From: Geminocystis sp. NIES-3709
GTDB taxonomy: Bacteria; Cyanobacteriota; Cyanobacteriia; Cyanobacteriales; Cyanobacteriaceae
NCBI RefSeq assembly: GCF_001548115.1
Contig: NZ_AP014821.1
Coordinates: forward strand, 2,297,262 to 2,361,261
Direction of reading: 5' to 3'
DNA: 64,000 bases
This document shows positions 53,851-62,755 of this stretch, piece after piece; the stretch's first letter is position 1, and the number at the start of each line of letters is the position of its first letter. The notes below the pieces were generated by a model, which ran no database searches, was not told the origin of the DNA, and saw nothing but the letters and a program-made list of their open reading frames with translations. Position numbers and translations under genes: made by a program.

Positions 53851-56800
53851 TTAGCTGACTTTGAATTTACTAACACTTTGTTGTAAGTTTTCTGATACCT
53901 TGAGCAGTTTTTTAAAGGTTCGAGATACCTGAGTTACTGCCGTAGAGGTGTCGTTAGAAATTCCAGCTACTTCAGCCATAGTTTCAGTAATATCTTCAGA
54001 GGTTTGAGACTGTTCGGCTGCCGCAGCGGCGATCGCCGTGACTAACTGGTTAATTTGCGCAGAGGCGGCAGTAATTTGGGTAAGAGAGGCACGAGTTTCT
54101 TCTACTAATTTAGTACCTTCTACTACCTGTTCTGTACCGAATTCCATTGCTTTAACTACATCGTTAGTTTCTTCTTGAATTTCAGCTACCACCTTCTCAA
54201 TTTCAGCCGTTGCTTGGGCTGACTGACGAGCAAGGGATCGAACTTCTTCCGCAACCACCGCAAAACCTCGTCCTTCTTCTCCTGCGTGGGCTGCCTCAAT
54301 AGAAGCATTTAACGCTAAGAGGTTTGTTTGATCTGCAAAACTACCGATGAGGTTAACTACTTTAGAAATTTTCTGAGTAGATTCCCCTAATCTTTTAACT
54401 TTTTTCGCCGTTTCCGCTACGGTTTCTCGAATGGCTAAAATACCATCTACCGTACGGTTCATGGCAACTTCTCCTTCTTCTACGCTGCGGTTAGCCTGTT
54501 TTACTGCTTCCTCTGCTTGTTCTGCGTTATCAAGTACCATGCGAGCGCTAAAAGCTAAAACTTGGACTTTTTCTAAGGCGATATTAATATCATCCGCTTG
54601 ACGAATAATTTCTGTGGCTAATTTCTCAACAAATCTTTCTTGTTCTCGAACAACGTCACTAACAGCTCTTGTTCCTCCTTGTACTTGGGTTACAATTTTT
54701 CTCAAACTCTCGATCGTTGCATTATAAGAGTCAGCGATCGTGCCTATTTCGTCTTCTGTTACGGTTGCACGGATGGTTAAGTCTCCTTGAGATACAGGAT
54801 CTACTTGCATTAACAATTCTAAAGCTCGTTGTTGGATAATTTCCCTTGCTTTTCTTTGTTCTAATTCTGATGCCTGTTGTTTAGCTAGTAGTTGTATCCG
54901 TTCCAATGCAGGTCCAATTTGGGTGGCAAGTTGGGAAAGGAAAATACATTCTGATTCTGTCCACTGACGAGGTGCGTTACATTGATGAGCAATCAGTAAT
55001 CCTAGTAAACTACCATCAATAATTATGGGAGTTACAAGATTAGCTTTAATCTCGAAGGGCTCTAATTGTTGAATGTGACAGCTAGTTAATCCTGCGGTAT
55101 AGATGTTATTGGTAGCTTGTACTCTACCTTCTTTATATTTTTCTACATATTTATCAGCAAAACAAGGATCTTTGATGGCGGCACCTAATGCTCTAGGATA
55201 TTTAGGATCTACGGATTCGACAATAACTGTACCTTTCCAATCCTCATCAAAGGTATAAATGATTACTCGATCGGCTCCGAGGGCTTCTCTACCAAGATTA
55301 GTGGCTACCTCAAATACTTTGTCCTTATTTAAAGACTCTGCAATTTTGAAACTAATATCTTTTAATTTAACCGATAAGAAACTATCTAATTGTTGAGATT
55401 GGAACAACATTACCCGCTCTAAGGCAGGGCCCATTTGAGTCGCTGTTTGAGCAAAAAATTCAATTTCGTTAGTTTGCCAGTTACGGGGAGAAGAACATTG
55501 ATGAGCAATTAACAATCCTAAAAGACTTCCATTAGCTACGATGGGTGCGACCAAATTAGCTTTAACCGCAAAAGGTTCTAGTTGGTTAAGATGACATTCC
55601 GTTAATCCTGCTTTGTAAATATCAGGAGTTGATTGTATTCTTCCTTGTATGTATTTGTCAACATATTTATCTGCAAAACAGGGATCAAGAATTTGAGCGC
55701 CCAAGGCTTTAGGATAATTTTTACCTACGGATTCTGCAATAACTGTACCTTTCCAAGTATCATCAAAACTATAAACAATCACTCGATCGGATTGTAATGC
55801 TTGTCTAATTTCCCTTACAGCAATTTCAAAAACCTCATTAATATCAAAGGCTTTCGTCATTTCTAAGGTCATATTTTTCAACAAACTAGACTGCGTAGCA
55901 AACATTTGTTGCTCTAGTAACAATGTTTTTAACTGGAAAGTCATTTCATTAATACTATTGCCTAAATCCGCAATTTCATCTTTTCCATAAACTTCTATTT
56001 CTACATCTAAATCCCCTCGACTGATTTCTTTGATTGCCTTAGAAGTTTTCTCAATCGGAGTAATGAATTTTCCGGCCAAAATATCCGCTACCCAACCAAC
56101 TATTCCAGCAGAAATTAATATCCCCCAAAAGACATACCATGAAACATTTTTAGCCGGTGCAAGAGCACTATCCACATTATCTGCAACAATGACATTCCAA
56201 TTCAAGTCCACATTATCTATTTTGAGATCAATCGGTTTATAAGCAATAAGTTGTTTTCTTTTCTCTAACACATTATCTGCGATAACGGATTGTGCTTCTT
56301 TGTCTTCAGTCTCTTCCCATTTTAGTTTAGGAAATATCTGATCTATTTTTACTCCTTGATTAGTTCCTTCTTTTGGCTGTAACTGTTTTCCGTCACTTTG
56401 CATAGAAGTTAAAGATTCACCTTTAGAGGAATAGAATAACTGATTTTGATCATCTGTTAAATAAATAGATTTACCGTCATCAATAGAAGAGGAAAGGAGG
56501 ATTTCTCCCAGTTTACTAACAGGGACTCTCATGCGAATAAACCCGATATTTTGTCCTGTGGTTGGATTTTTGATCACCGAAGCAGTATAAATAGAAAAAA
56601 TGCCTTCAGTGGCTGAAATGAGGGGGTTACTTACCGTTGCTCCATTTTTTGCTTTAGCTTCTTGAATATAAGTACGATTCAGATGATTTCCTAAAGGTTT
56701 TCCTGTGGTTTGAGCGATGACGTTACCTTTAGTATCAAATAAAGCAATGCTGTCATAGTAATTGTATTTTTCTTTGATGTTATTCAATTCTTTATTTAAT

Positions 56801-57243
56801 TTGGCAGTGTTGCGATTCGCAAAATCTGGTGATCCTCCAAAAAGACTAGCCATTGTTTGGACATCTAAATAATTTTCATTAATTTTTAGATCTAGTTTAG
56901 TCTCAATAAATTCAGCATCTTTTTTTTCTGAATTTTCAATTTGTGTTTGAAAAGAACTATTTACGATTACCCCGATCGCTGTTCCTACTAATAATAAAGG
57001 TGTTACCCCTAATGCGATCGCTAAAGTTCTAAATTTAAACCGTAAATTTTGAGATTCAAACCATGAAAATATGCCTTGTTTCTGAGAATTATCTTGAGGA
57101 GAATGAGGACTATTTTTTGAGGAGGAGTTGACACCATTAACATTAATATTTTCTGACTTAGATGAGTCACTAAGATTATTTTCTAAAGTATTAGATTGTG
57201 TATCCTTGTTAATTTGATTAGGTTGTGGAGAAGTTTGGGTCAT
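53851..57243 (-). CDS. Chemoreceptor with two DXCF-type cyanobacteriochrome GAF domains (PixJ-like)
   Basis: An 1130-residue receptor: disordered N-terminus, transmembrane helix (about 74-95), periplasmic Cache-like domain (100-360), second helix (369-390), HAMP (390-440), GAF1 (465-610), GAF2 (640-785), HAMP (about 808-850) and the signalling domain (870-1110) with the tip around [12 protein letters not shown] (974-985). Both GAF domains have the two cysteines of DXCF cyanobacteriochromes: DPCF with Cys 522 and Cys 550 before His in GAF1, Cys 694 and Cys 722 in GAF2. This matches the SyPixJ type that senses blue/green light, so a light-controlled taxis receptor is likely. It starts a possible transcription unit leading through the Uma2-like gene and the second receptor to the CheA-like kinase. 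Colour response cannot be predicted reliably. Confidence 0.87.
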   Translation of the reverse strand: MTQTSPQPNQINKDTQSNTLENNLSDSSKSENINVNGVNSSSKNSPHSPQDNSQKQGIFSWFESQNLRFKFRTLAIALGVTPLLLVGTAIGVIVNSSFQTQIENSEKKDAEFIETKLDLKINENYLDVQTMASLFGGSPDFANRNTAKLNKELNNIKEKYNYYDSIALFDTKGNVIAQTTGKPLGNHLNRTYIQEAKAKNGATVSNPLISATEGIFSIYTASVIKNPTTGQNIGFIRMRVPVSKLGEILLSSSIDDGKSIYLTDDQNQLFYSSKGESLTSMQSDGKQLQPKEGTNQGVKIDQIFPKLKWEETEDKEAQSVIADNVLEKRKQLIAYKPIDLKIDNVDLNWNVIVADNVDSALAPAKNVSWYVFWGILISAGIVGWVADILAGKFITPIEKTSKAIKEISRGDLDVEIEVYGKDEIADLGNSINEMTFQLKTLLLEQQMFATQSSLLKNMTLEMTKAFDINEVFEIAVREIRQALQSDRVIVYSFDDTWKGTVIAESVGKNYPKALGAQILDPCFADKYVDKYIQGRIQSTPDIYKAGLTECHLNQLEPFAVKANLVAPIVANGSLLGLLIAHQCSSPRNWQTNEIEFFAQTATQMGPALERVMLFQSQQLDSFLSVKLKDISFKIAESLNKDKVFEVATNLGREALGADRVIIYTFDEDWKGTVIVESVDPKYPRALGAAIKDPCFADKYVEKYKEGRVQATNNIYTAGLTSCHIQQLEPFEIKANLVTPIIIDGSLLGLLIAHQCNAPRQWTESECIFLSQLATQIGPALERIQLLAKQQASELEQRKAREIIQQRALELLMQVDPVSQGDLTIRATVTEDEIGTIADSYNATIESLRKIVTQVQGGTRAVSDVVREQERFVEKLATEIIRQADDINIALEKVQVLAFSARMVLDNAEQAEEAVKQANRSVEEGEVAMNRTVDGILAIRETVAETAKKVKRLGESTQKISKVVNLIGSFADQTNLLALNASIEAAHAGEEGRGFAVVAEEVRSLARQSAQATAEIEKVVAEIQEETNDVVKAMEFGTEQVVEGTKLVEETRASLTQITAASAQINQLVTAIAAAAAEQSQTSEDITETMAEVAGISNDTSTAVTQVSRTFKKLLKVSENLQQSVSKFKVS

Positions 57244-57647
57244 GGAATCTTACCTCTAAATGATTGACACTGAAATTTAATTTAAGTATTTTTACCTATG
57301 ATTTAGGTTATTTATTCTCTTAATATATGCTCTTAATTCTAACTCATAGATAATCAACCGTTAAATCAAAGATTATAAAAAAGAATTTTGCCATAATTTT
57401 GCAACTAGGATGCAGAAATTAAAAGAGTAAACATTAAATCAAATCTTTATCTATAAATACCTATTAATTCTCAGTTCAAAATAAAACTTTTTATTAGATA
57501 CTTAAAATTTCATTTTGTTTTACTATCTTCTTTGTTACTCATTACTAAATTTTATAAAAAGTGCAAGTTAAGAGTTATACTAGGAAAGTTGAGTAAAATT
57601 CTTATCGTAAAAGAGCGATTCGTTATAAGGAAAAAATATTAATTTTT
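57244..57647. other. Divergent intergenic region between the receptor gene and tig
   Basis: This 404-bp AT-rich stretch must hold promoters for the leftward receptor gene and rightward tig. I see no ORF and no tRNA. A Shine-Dalgarno-like AAGG (57627-57630) lies just before the tig start. No clear operator stands out. Confidence 0.4.
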
Positions 57648-59021
57648 ATGAAAATAACTCAGGAGAAACTTCCTGCTAGTCAAATCGGTTTAGAAATCGA
57701 GATTCCTGCAGAAATATCAAAAAATACTTACGAAAAAGTTGTTAAAGAAATAGCTAAAACGGCGAACATTCCCGGGTTTAGAAAAGGTAAAATTCCTCGC
57801 CCAATTTTATTACAGCGTTTAGGTAGTGAAAGAATAAAAGCGGCAGTTTTAGAGGAATTAATTCAAGATAGCTTAGAAAAAGCTATTGAACAAGAATCTA
57901 TTAGTGTTTTAGGAAATTATAGATTAAAATCTGATTTTGAAGATTTAATTAAAACATATAAACCCGATGAAGTTTTTACTTTTAAGGCGGCAGTAGATGT
58001 AGCTCCAGAAGTTACTTTAGGACAATATCAAGGGCTACAAGTAAAAGCAGAAGAAATAGTTTACAAAGAAGAAGATGTAAATAAACTATTAGATGAGCGT
58101 CGGGAAAAATTAGCAACTTTAATTCCTGTCGAAAATCGTGGTGCTCAAATGGGAGATATTGCTGTTATTGATTTTGAAGGGCGTAAACCTACAGAAAATG
58201 GAGAGGAAGGAGAAATAATTCAGGGTACAGAAGGTAAAGAGTATCAAGTAGAGTTAAGCGAAGGTAAGTTTATTCCGGGTTTTGTGGAAGGTATTGTCGG
58301 TATGAATATCGATGAAACCAAAAAACTTAATTTATCTTTTCCTGAAGATTATCCTCAAAAAGATTTAGCGGGAGAAGCGATTATTTTCACTGTCACTCTT
58401 AAAGATTTAAAAGAAAAAGAGTTGCCTGAATTAGATGATGATTTTGCTCAAGAAGTGAGCGAGTTTGAAACGATGGCAGAATTAAAAGAGTCTTTAGAAA
58501 AACAGTATAAAGATAAAGCCGCTAATGATACTAAACAAAATATTCATGGAGCGATCGTAGAGGAATTATTAAAGCATACCTCGATCGATCTTCCAGAGTC
58601 AATGCTAGAGGAAGAAACCCAGAATATTCTCTTACAAACCGCTAATCAACTTCAAAGCTACGGTATGGATGTTAACCAGTTTTTAACCAGAGAAGTGGTA
58701 ACAAAAATGAGAGAAACAGCTAAACCAGAAGCTAGTAAAAATCTTCATACTACTTTGATAATAGAGAAAATTGCTGAACAAGAATCTATTAGTGTCAGTG
58801 AAGAAGAAGTAACCGCTAAGACTATTGAGATTAGAGAAACTCTAAAAAATCGTGATGTTGATGAAGAAAAATTAACCAAATACGTCAAACATGATTTATT
58901 AGCAGAAAAAACTCTCGATTGGTTACAAGAAAAAACCCAAGTAGAATTAGTACCTGAAGGTAGTTTAACCCCTCCAGAAAAAGAAGAATTGACGGAAGAA
59001 ACGGAAGAATCAAATTCTTAA
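57648..59021 (+). CDS. tig: Trigger factor
   Basis: A 457-residue ribosome-bound chaperone with peptidyl-prolyl isomerase activity. The N-terminal domain has the ribosome-docking signature GFRKGKIPRP (about residues 44-53), followed by the FKBP-like PPIase domain (about 160-245, GDIAVIDFEG ... FIPGFVEGIVGM) and the helical C-terminal chaperone arms, ending in an acidic tail. Length and domain order are standard. queF follows 55 bp later on the same strand. In cyanobacteria tig often sits near clpP/clpX, which are not seen here. Confidence 0.95.
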   Translation: MKITQEKLPASQIGLEIEIPAEISKNTYEKVVKEIAKTANIPGFRKGKIPRPILLQRLGSERIKAAVLEELIQDSLEKAIEQESISVLGNYRLKSDFEDLIKTYKPDEVFTFKAAVDVAPEVTLGQYQGLQVKAEEIVYKEEDVNKLLDERREKLATLIPVENRGAQMGDIAVIDFEGRKPTENGEEGEIIQGTEGKEYQVELSEGKFIPGFVEGIVGMNIDETKKLNLSFPEDYPQKDLAGEAIIFTVTLKDLKEKELPELDDDFAQEVSEFETMAELKESLEKQYKDKAANDTKQNIHGAIVEELLKHTSIDLPESMLEEETQNILLQTANQLQSYGMDVNQFLTREVVTKMRETAKPEASKNLHTTLIIEKIAEQESISVSEEEVTAKTIEIRETLKNRDVDEEKLTKYVKHDLLAEKTLDWLQEKTQVELVPEGSLTPPEKEELTEETEESNS

Positions 59022-59076
59022 GTTACAGACAGTTAACAATTAGCAATCATCAGTTATCAATTATCAATTATTAGTC

Positions 59077-59478
59077 GTGAGCGAGAATAAATTTTCTGAA
59101 GTAAAATACGGTGAAAGGGCAATTGAAGACGGAAATTTAATTACTTTTCCGAATCCTCGCCCAGGTAGAGTTTATGATGTGAGTATTACCTTGCCAGAGT
59201 TTACTTGTAAATGTCCTTTCTCTGGTTATCCTGATTTTGCCACTATTTATATCAACTATTCTCCCGATGAAAAGGTAGTAGAATTAAAAGCCATCAAACT
59301 ATACATTAACAGTTATCGCGATCGATATATTTCTCATGAAGAATCTGTTAACCAAATTTTAGATGATTTTGTCGAGGCTTGTGATCCTTTATCGATAACA
59401 GTCAAAGGAGATTTTTACCCACGAGGTAATGTACATACAGTCATCGAAGTAAAACATAATAAGGCGTTGTCTTTTTAG
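59077..59478 (+). CDS. queF: NADPH-dependent preQ0 reductase QueF
   Basis: A 133-residue unimodular QueF, which reduces the nitrile of 7-cyano-7-deazaguanine (preQ0) to the amine of preQ1 for queuosine in tRNA. The active-site segment TCKCPFSGYPDF holds the nucleophile (Cys 46) and Asp 53; the NADPH motif E(L)KAIKLYINSYRD follows. The start is GTG at 59077, selected because the N-terminus then matches family length. No other queuosine gene is near. It lies between tig and an ABC binding protein. Confidence 0.92.
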   Translation: MSENKFSEVKYGERAIEDGNLITFPNPRPGRVYDVSITLPEFTCKCPFSGYPDFATIYINYSPDEKVVELKAIKLYINSYRDRYISHEESVNQILDDFVEACDPLSITVKGDFYPRGNVHTVIEVKHNKALSF

Positions 59479-59527
59479 GTTATTTTTGAGATATAATAAG
59501 CCACTAATTTGATATTTTTAAACAGCA

Positions 59528-60847
59528 ATGTTATTTACTAAAATAGTTTTTAGTGGTCGTAATTTTTTTGTTAAATCCATTAGTATAGTTTGCATTTTTA
59601 GTTTTTTATTCCTTAGTGGTTGTCAAAATACTGGTTTAAATTCTGATTCTTTAGACAATAATCAAGTTACTAAAATTACTTTTTGGCATGGTATTAATCC
59701 ACCAGAAAATAGAGCGATTTTTAACGAATTATTAACTAAATTTAATGAACAAAATCCTAGTATTAAAGTAGAGCCTTTATATGTAGGACAACCTGATGAA
59801 CAATTACCCAAAATTATCGCCTCGATCGCTGGAAATCAACCACCTGATATACTATGGTATGTACCTCAATTAACGGGAAAATTAGTCGAATTACAAGCCC
59901 TTAAATCTCTACAAAATTGGTGGAATAATTCGGAGATAAAAAATGAAATTGATCCTGCGATGTTAGCAACAATGGAATTAGATAATGATATTTGGTCTGT
60001 TCCTTTTGCTACTAATAATTCTGCTATTTTTTATCGTCCTAGTTTATTTGAAAAAGCCGGAATAAAAGATAGTCCAAAAACATGGGGTGAGTTTGCTCAA
60101 GTTGCAAAAAAACTCACTCAAGATATTAATAATGATGGCACGATCGATCAAAATGGAGTATTATTTGCGTCAGGAAAAGGAGAGTTTACTGTATTTGTTT
60201 GGTTGCCTTTTATTTTCAGTGCTAATGGTGAAATTATCCAAAATAATCAACCTAATTTAGTTAGTGAAGGTACACAAAAAGCTCTCGAATTAGGAGTAGA
60301 ATTAGTTAAAGAAAAAAGTGCTATTTTATCTCAACCCGATCGAGGTTATGAATTAGATAACTTTATCAATGGTAAAGTAGCCATGCAAATTACAGGTCCT
60401 TGGACTTTAGCCCAATTAAAACAAAGTAATATTGATTATGATGTTTTTCCTATACCTATTATTAATCAACCTGCAACAGTTTTGGGCGGTGAAAATCTCT
60501 ATGTTTTTAAAACTAATTCTCAACGAGAAGAAGCATCTTTAAAATTTTTAGAGTTTATTTTAGGACAAGAATTTCAAACTGAATGGGCATTAAAAACTGG
60601 TTATTTACCTATTAATATTAAAGCTCAACAAAGTCCAGAATATCAAAAATTTGTCACAGAAAATCCCGTCATTAAAGTATTTTTAGAACAAATGAAAGTA
60701 GCTAAATCTCGTCCTATTATTGAAGATTATCCAGCCATTTCAGAAAACTTAGGTAGAGCGATCGAGTCTTCTTTATTACAACAAAAAAATCCCAAACAAG
60801 CCTTAGAAGAATCTCAAAAAAGACTTGATTTAACTATTAATAATTAG
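59528..60847 (+). CDS. Extracellular solute-binding lipoprotein (sugar ABC transporter, family 1)
   Basis: A 439-residue periplasmic binding protein. The N-terminus is a lipoprotein signal with lipobox LSGC (Cys 32). The mature part follows family 1 binding proteins: ITFWHGINPPENRAIFNELL at the front, IVASIAGNQPPDILW-like KIIASIAGNQPPDILWY, TWGEFAQVAKKLT, and VAMQITGPWTLAQL. These feed sugars or glycerol-phosphate-type solutes to an ABC importer. No permease or ATPase gene is adjacent, so it works with a transporter encoded elsewhere. Substrate unknown. Confidence 0.86.
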   Translation: MLFTKIVFSGRNFFVKSISIVCIFSFLFLSGCQNTGLNSDSLDNNQVTKITFWHGINPPENRAIFNELLTKFNEQNPSIKVEPLYVGQPDEQLPKIIASIAGNQPPDILWYVPQLTGKLVELQALKSLQNWWNNSEIKNEIDPAMLATMELDNDIWSVPFATNNSAIFYRPSLFEKAGIKDSPKTWGEFAQVAKKLTQDINNDGTIDQNGVLFASGKGEFTVFVWLPFIFSANGEIIQNNQPNLVSEGTQKALELGVELVKEKSAILSQPDRGYELDNFINGKVAMQITGPWTLAQLKQSNIDYDVFPIPIINQPATVLGGENLYVFKTNSQREEASLKFLEFILGQEFQTEWALKTGYLPINIKAQQSPEYQKFVTENPVIKVFLEQMKVAKSRPIIEDYPAISENLGRAIESSLLQQKNPKQALEESQKRLDLTINN

Positions 60848-60914
60848 ATTTTTAAGCTCCCAAGTCATGATAAAATAAAATCTTGAAATAATAATTTTTG
60901 AAATATACTTTAAT

Positions 60915-61505
60915 ATGGACGGTTTAACATTCTTTCAAAATAGTGCAGGAAAATGGCGATCGCAACGTACAACCCACCATTTACCCTTTAGACGGGCAGA
61001 AACAGGAGGATCAGACATTCAAGTAGAAACTCTAACTAAAGAAAATCCAAAAATTATTGAAATTTGTCAAATGCACTCCTTTGATCCAGAATTATCTGTT
61101 GGAGGTTCTTATGTGACATGGGATGGAGCAATGCAATGGGATAAAGAAAATGAAGATCACAAAGGTGAGACAGTTTTTGCTTTAATTCCCACCTCTGAAA
61201 ATCCCCGTCAAGGAAAATTACTCAGAGAAAGAGGCTATGCCGAAATAGTTCCCGTTGCCGGAGAATATTATTTAGATCATGAAGATGCGTTGGTTTTAAC
61301 TACAGAATATGAAACTATGACTATTCATGAACGGTTTTGGTTTGTAAGTGATGATATTAGATTAAGAACCAGTACAGTGAAACGTTTTGGAGGTTTCAAC
61401 ACGGCAACTTTTTGTATTGAAGTAAGAGAAACCGAAGATGATCAAACTTCTAACCAAAAAAATAGTCAAACTTTATTAAGCACTCCAGCAATTACAGGAT
61501 GGTAA
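60915..61505 (+). CDS. cpcS: Phycobiliprotein lyase CpcS/CpeS family
   Basis: A 196-residue protein of the fatty-acid-binding-like fold (lipocalin) used by S-type lyases, which attach phycocyanobilin to Cys-84 type sites of phycobiliprotein subunits. Family blocks are GKWRSQRTTHHLPFRRAE (about residues 12-29), FDPELSVGGSYVTWDGAMQW and ERFWFVSDDIRLRTS. Length is standard. The window has no phycobiliprotein structural gene, so the partner subunit is not shown. Confidence 0.9.
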   Translation: MDGLTFFQNSAGKWRSQRTTHHLPFRRAETGGSDIQVETLTKENPKIIEICQMHSFDPELSVGGSYVTWDGAMQWDKENEDHKGETVFALIPTSENPRQGKLLRERGYAEIVPVAGEYYLDHEDALVLTTEYETMTIHERFWFVSDDIRLRTSTVKRFGGFNTATFCIEVRETEDDQTSNQKNSQTLLSTPAITGW

Positions 61506-61547
61506 ACTCCAAATGTAGAATGATGTTTTTCGTTTTAAAATAAAAAG

Positions 61548-61835
61548 TTGTCGATTAACAACTATATAATTAAAATCAGTAAAAAACATCCAAACAAGGA
61601 AATAACGAAGATAATTGAATATGCCCAAGAAAAAGGATGGATAGTTAAAAAATCGAATGGTCATGCTTGGGGTATTTTATATTGCCCTTATAATGACATA
61701 AAATGTCGTGCGGGAAAACATTGTAAAACAAGTATTTGGAGTACACCGACAGATTCCCAATACTTTGCCAAACATTTAAAAAGAATAATTGATAAATGTA
61801 ATTATATAGAGGAGAATAAAGATGAATTATTATGA
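61548..61835 (+). CDS. HicA-like small protein, putative toxin of a two-gene module
   Basis: The 95-residue frame starts at TTG 61548. Residues 18-42 (EITKIIEYAQEKGW, then NGHAWG with His 39) resemble the HicA fold, in which a helix and a GSH-like His site make an mRNA-cutting toxin with a dsRBD-type fold. It also has Cys 46, 53, 59 and 84, with CPYNDIKC and GKHC forming a possible metal site, which ordinary HicA lacks. Its last 14 bp overlap the next gene, which encodes an HTH protein, the usual order for a toxin-antitoxin pair. The toxin role is inference. Confidence 0.6.
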   Translation: MSINNYIIKISKKHPNKEITKIIEYAQEKGWIVKKSNGHAWGILYCPYNDIKCRAGKHCKTSIWSTPTDSQYFAKHLKRIIDKCNYIEENKDELL

Positions 61836-62343
61836 TTTTGGTTTAATTTTTGATTTTAAAGATAAAACAGATCCTGAGATTTACTTAGATTCATTATATG
61901 AAGCAGGATGTGGAGATGCGATAATAGGTATAGCAGAGCAAGGATCGATAGCTTTAGATTTCATGAGAAAATCCGATTCAGCTTATCATGCTGTTTATAG
62001 TGCTATTCAACAAGTTAAATCAGTAATAGCCGATACAGTTTTAATACAAGTTTCTCCTGATATAGTAGGAGTTTTAGAATTATCAGAAATTTTTGAATGT
62101 ACTAAACAAAATATTCAAAAATATGTCAATAAAGAGAGTTTTCCCAAAGCATTTTTTAAAGGCTCTCAAGCTATTTGGCACTTAGATGAAGTACTAGAAT
62201 GGTTTTTAATCAATAAGGAAGAAAAAGTAGATACCAGTTTACTAGACGTAGCTCGATTAGCAAGAAGTATCAATCTAAGTTTAGAGACGAAAAAAGCTAA
62301 TGTTGAAATATTTAAACAAGCTCAAGAATTAATAGCAATTTAA
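61822..62343 (+). CDS. HTH DNA-binding protein, putative antitoxin partner
   Basis: The 173-residue protein has an N-terminal ferredoxin-like domain (FGLIFDFKDKTDPEIYLDSL ... GSIALDFMR, about residues 5-75) and an HTH domain at about 83-130 (LELSEIFECTKQNIQKYVN, then GSQAIWHLDEVLEWFL), of the MerR/AlpA-like type. I have seen this two-domain type next to small toxin-like genes. The start ATG has a clear ribosome binding site (AGAGGAG, about 61808-61814) inside the upstream gene and overlaps it by 14 bp, so translation is coupled. It probably represses its own operon. Antitoxin function is inference. Confidence 0.68.
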   Translation: MNYYDFGLIFDFKDKTDPEIYLDSLYEAGCGDAIIGIAEQGSIALDFMRKSDSAYHAVYSAIQQVKSVIADTVLIQVSPDIVGVLELSEIFECTKQNIQKYVNKESFPKAFFKGSQAIWHLDEVLEWFLINKEEKVDTSLLDVARLARSINLSLETKKANVEIFKQAQELIAI

Positions 62344-62474
62344 AAGATTGTTTGAAAAGGATCAAACCCTTTGTTAAATCTCCGGTTGTGTTGACTTGTG
62401 AAAAAATAGTGTTAAGATGTTAATAAAAATTAACAAAATTTTATAATTATTAATTAATTAGGACTTTATTTACC

Positions 62475-62645
62475 ATGACTGAACCTCAACCGACAAAAAC
62501 TCCCAATATTGAAGAACCAAAATTTGGGTTCAATAATTACTCCGAAAAATTGAATGGTAGAGCCGCCATGATCGGTTTTATTATTACTTTAGCGATCGAA
62601 TATTTTAGTGGACAAGGTTTATTAAGTTGGTTAGGATTACATTAA
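62475..62645 (+). CDS. High-light-inducible protein (HLIP, one-helix chlorophyll-binding)
   Basis: A 56-residue gene, missing from normal ORF lists. It has a polar N-terminus with FGFNNYSEKLNGRAAMIGF, the chlorophyll-binding ExxNGRxAMIGF motif of the LHC superfamily, and one transmembrane helix ending in LLSWLGLH. HLIPs bind chlorophyll and carotenoid, protect photosystem II assembly and are induced by strong light. It converges with crtQ, a carotenoid gene, across a GC-rich hairpin. Confidence 0.93.
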   Translation: MTEPQPTKTPNIEEPKFGFNNYSEKLNGRAAMIGFIITLAIEYFSGQGLLSWLGLH

Positions 62646-62721
62646 TTAACTTCCATCAGCTCATGTAAACGACAGAGTTTTAAACCCACGATTTTTCAGA
62701 ATAAAAATTTAGTTTGTTTAT

Positions 62722-62736
62722 CCCCCGAATAGGGGG
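62722..62736. terminator. GC-rich hairpin between hli and crtQ
   Basis: CCCCC (62722-62726) pairs with GGGGG (62732-62736) around GAATA. It lies between two convergent genes and may stop both. No long T-run follows on either strand, so it is weaker than a classic intrinsic terminator. The core CCCTATTCGGG also occurs near 8265. Confidence 0.5.
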
Positions 62737-62755
62737 AGTATTAATTTCAGCTAAT

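Noticed and set aside
59036-59075. Short repeated TCAATTATCAATTAT-like sequence before queF
   Set aside because: Simple AT-rich repeats of this kind are common between cyanobacterial genes; no structure or duplication of interest.
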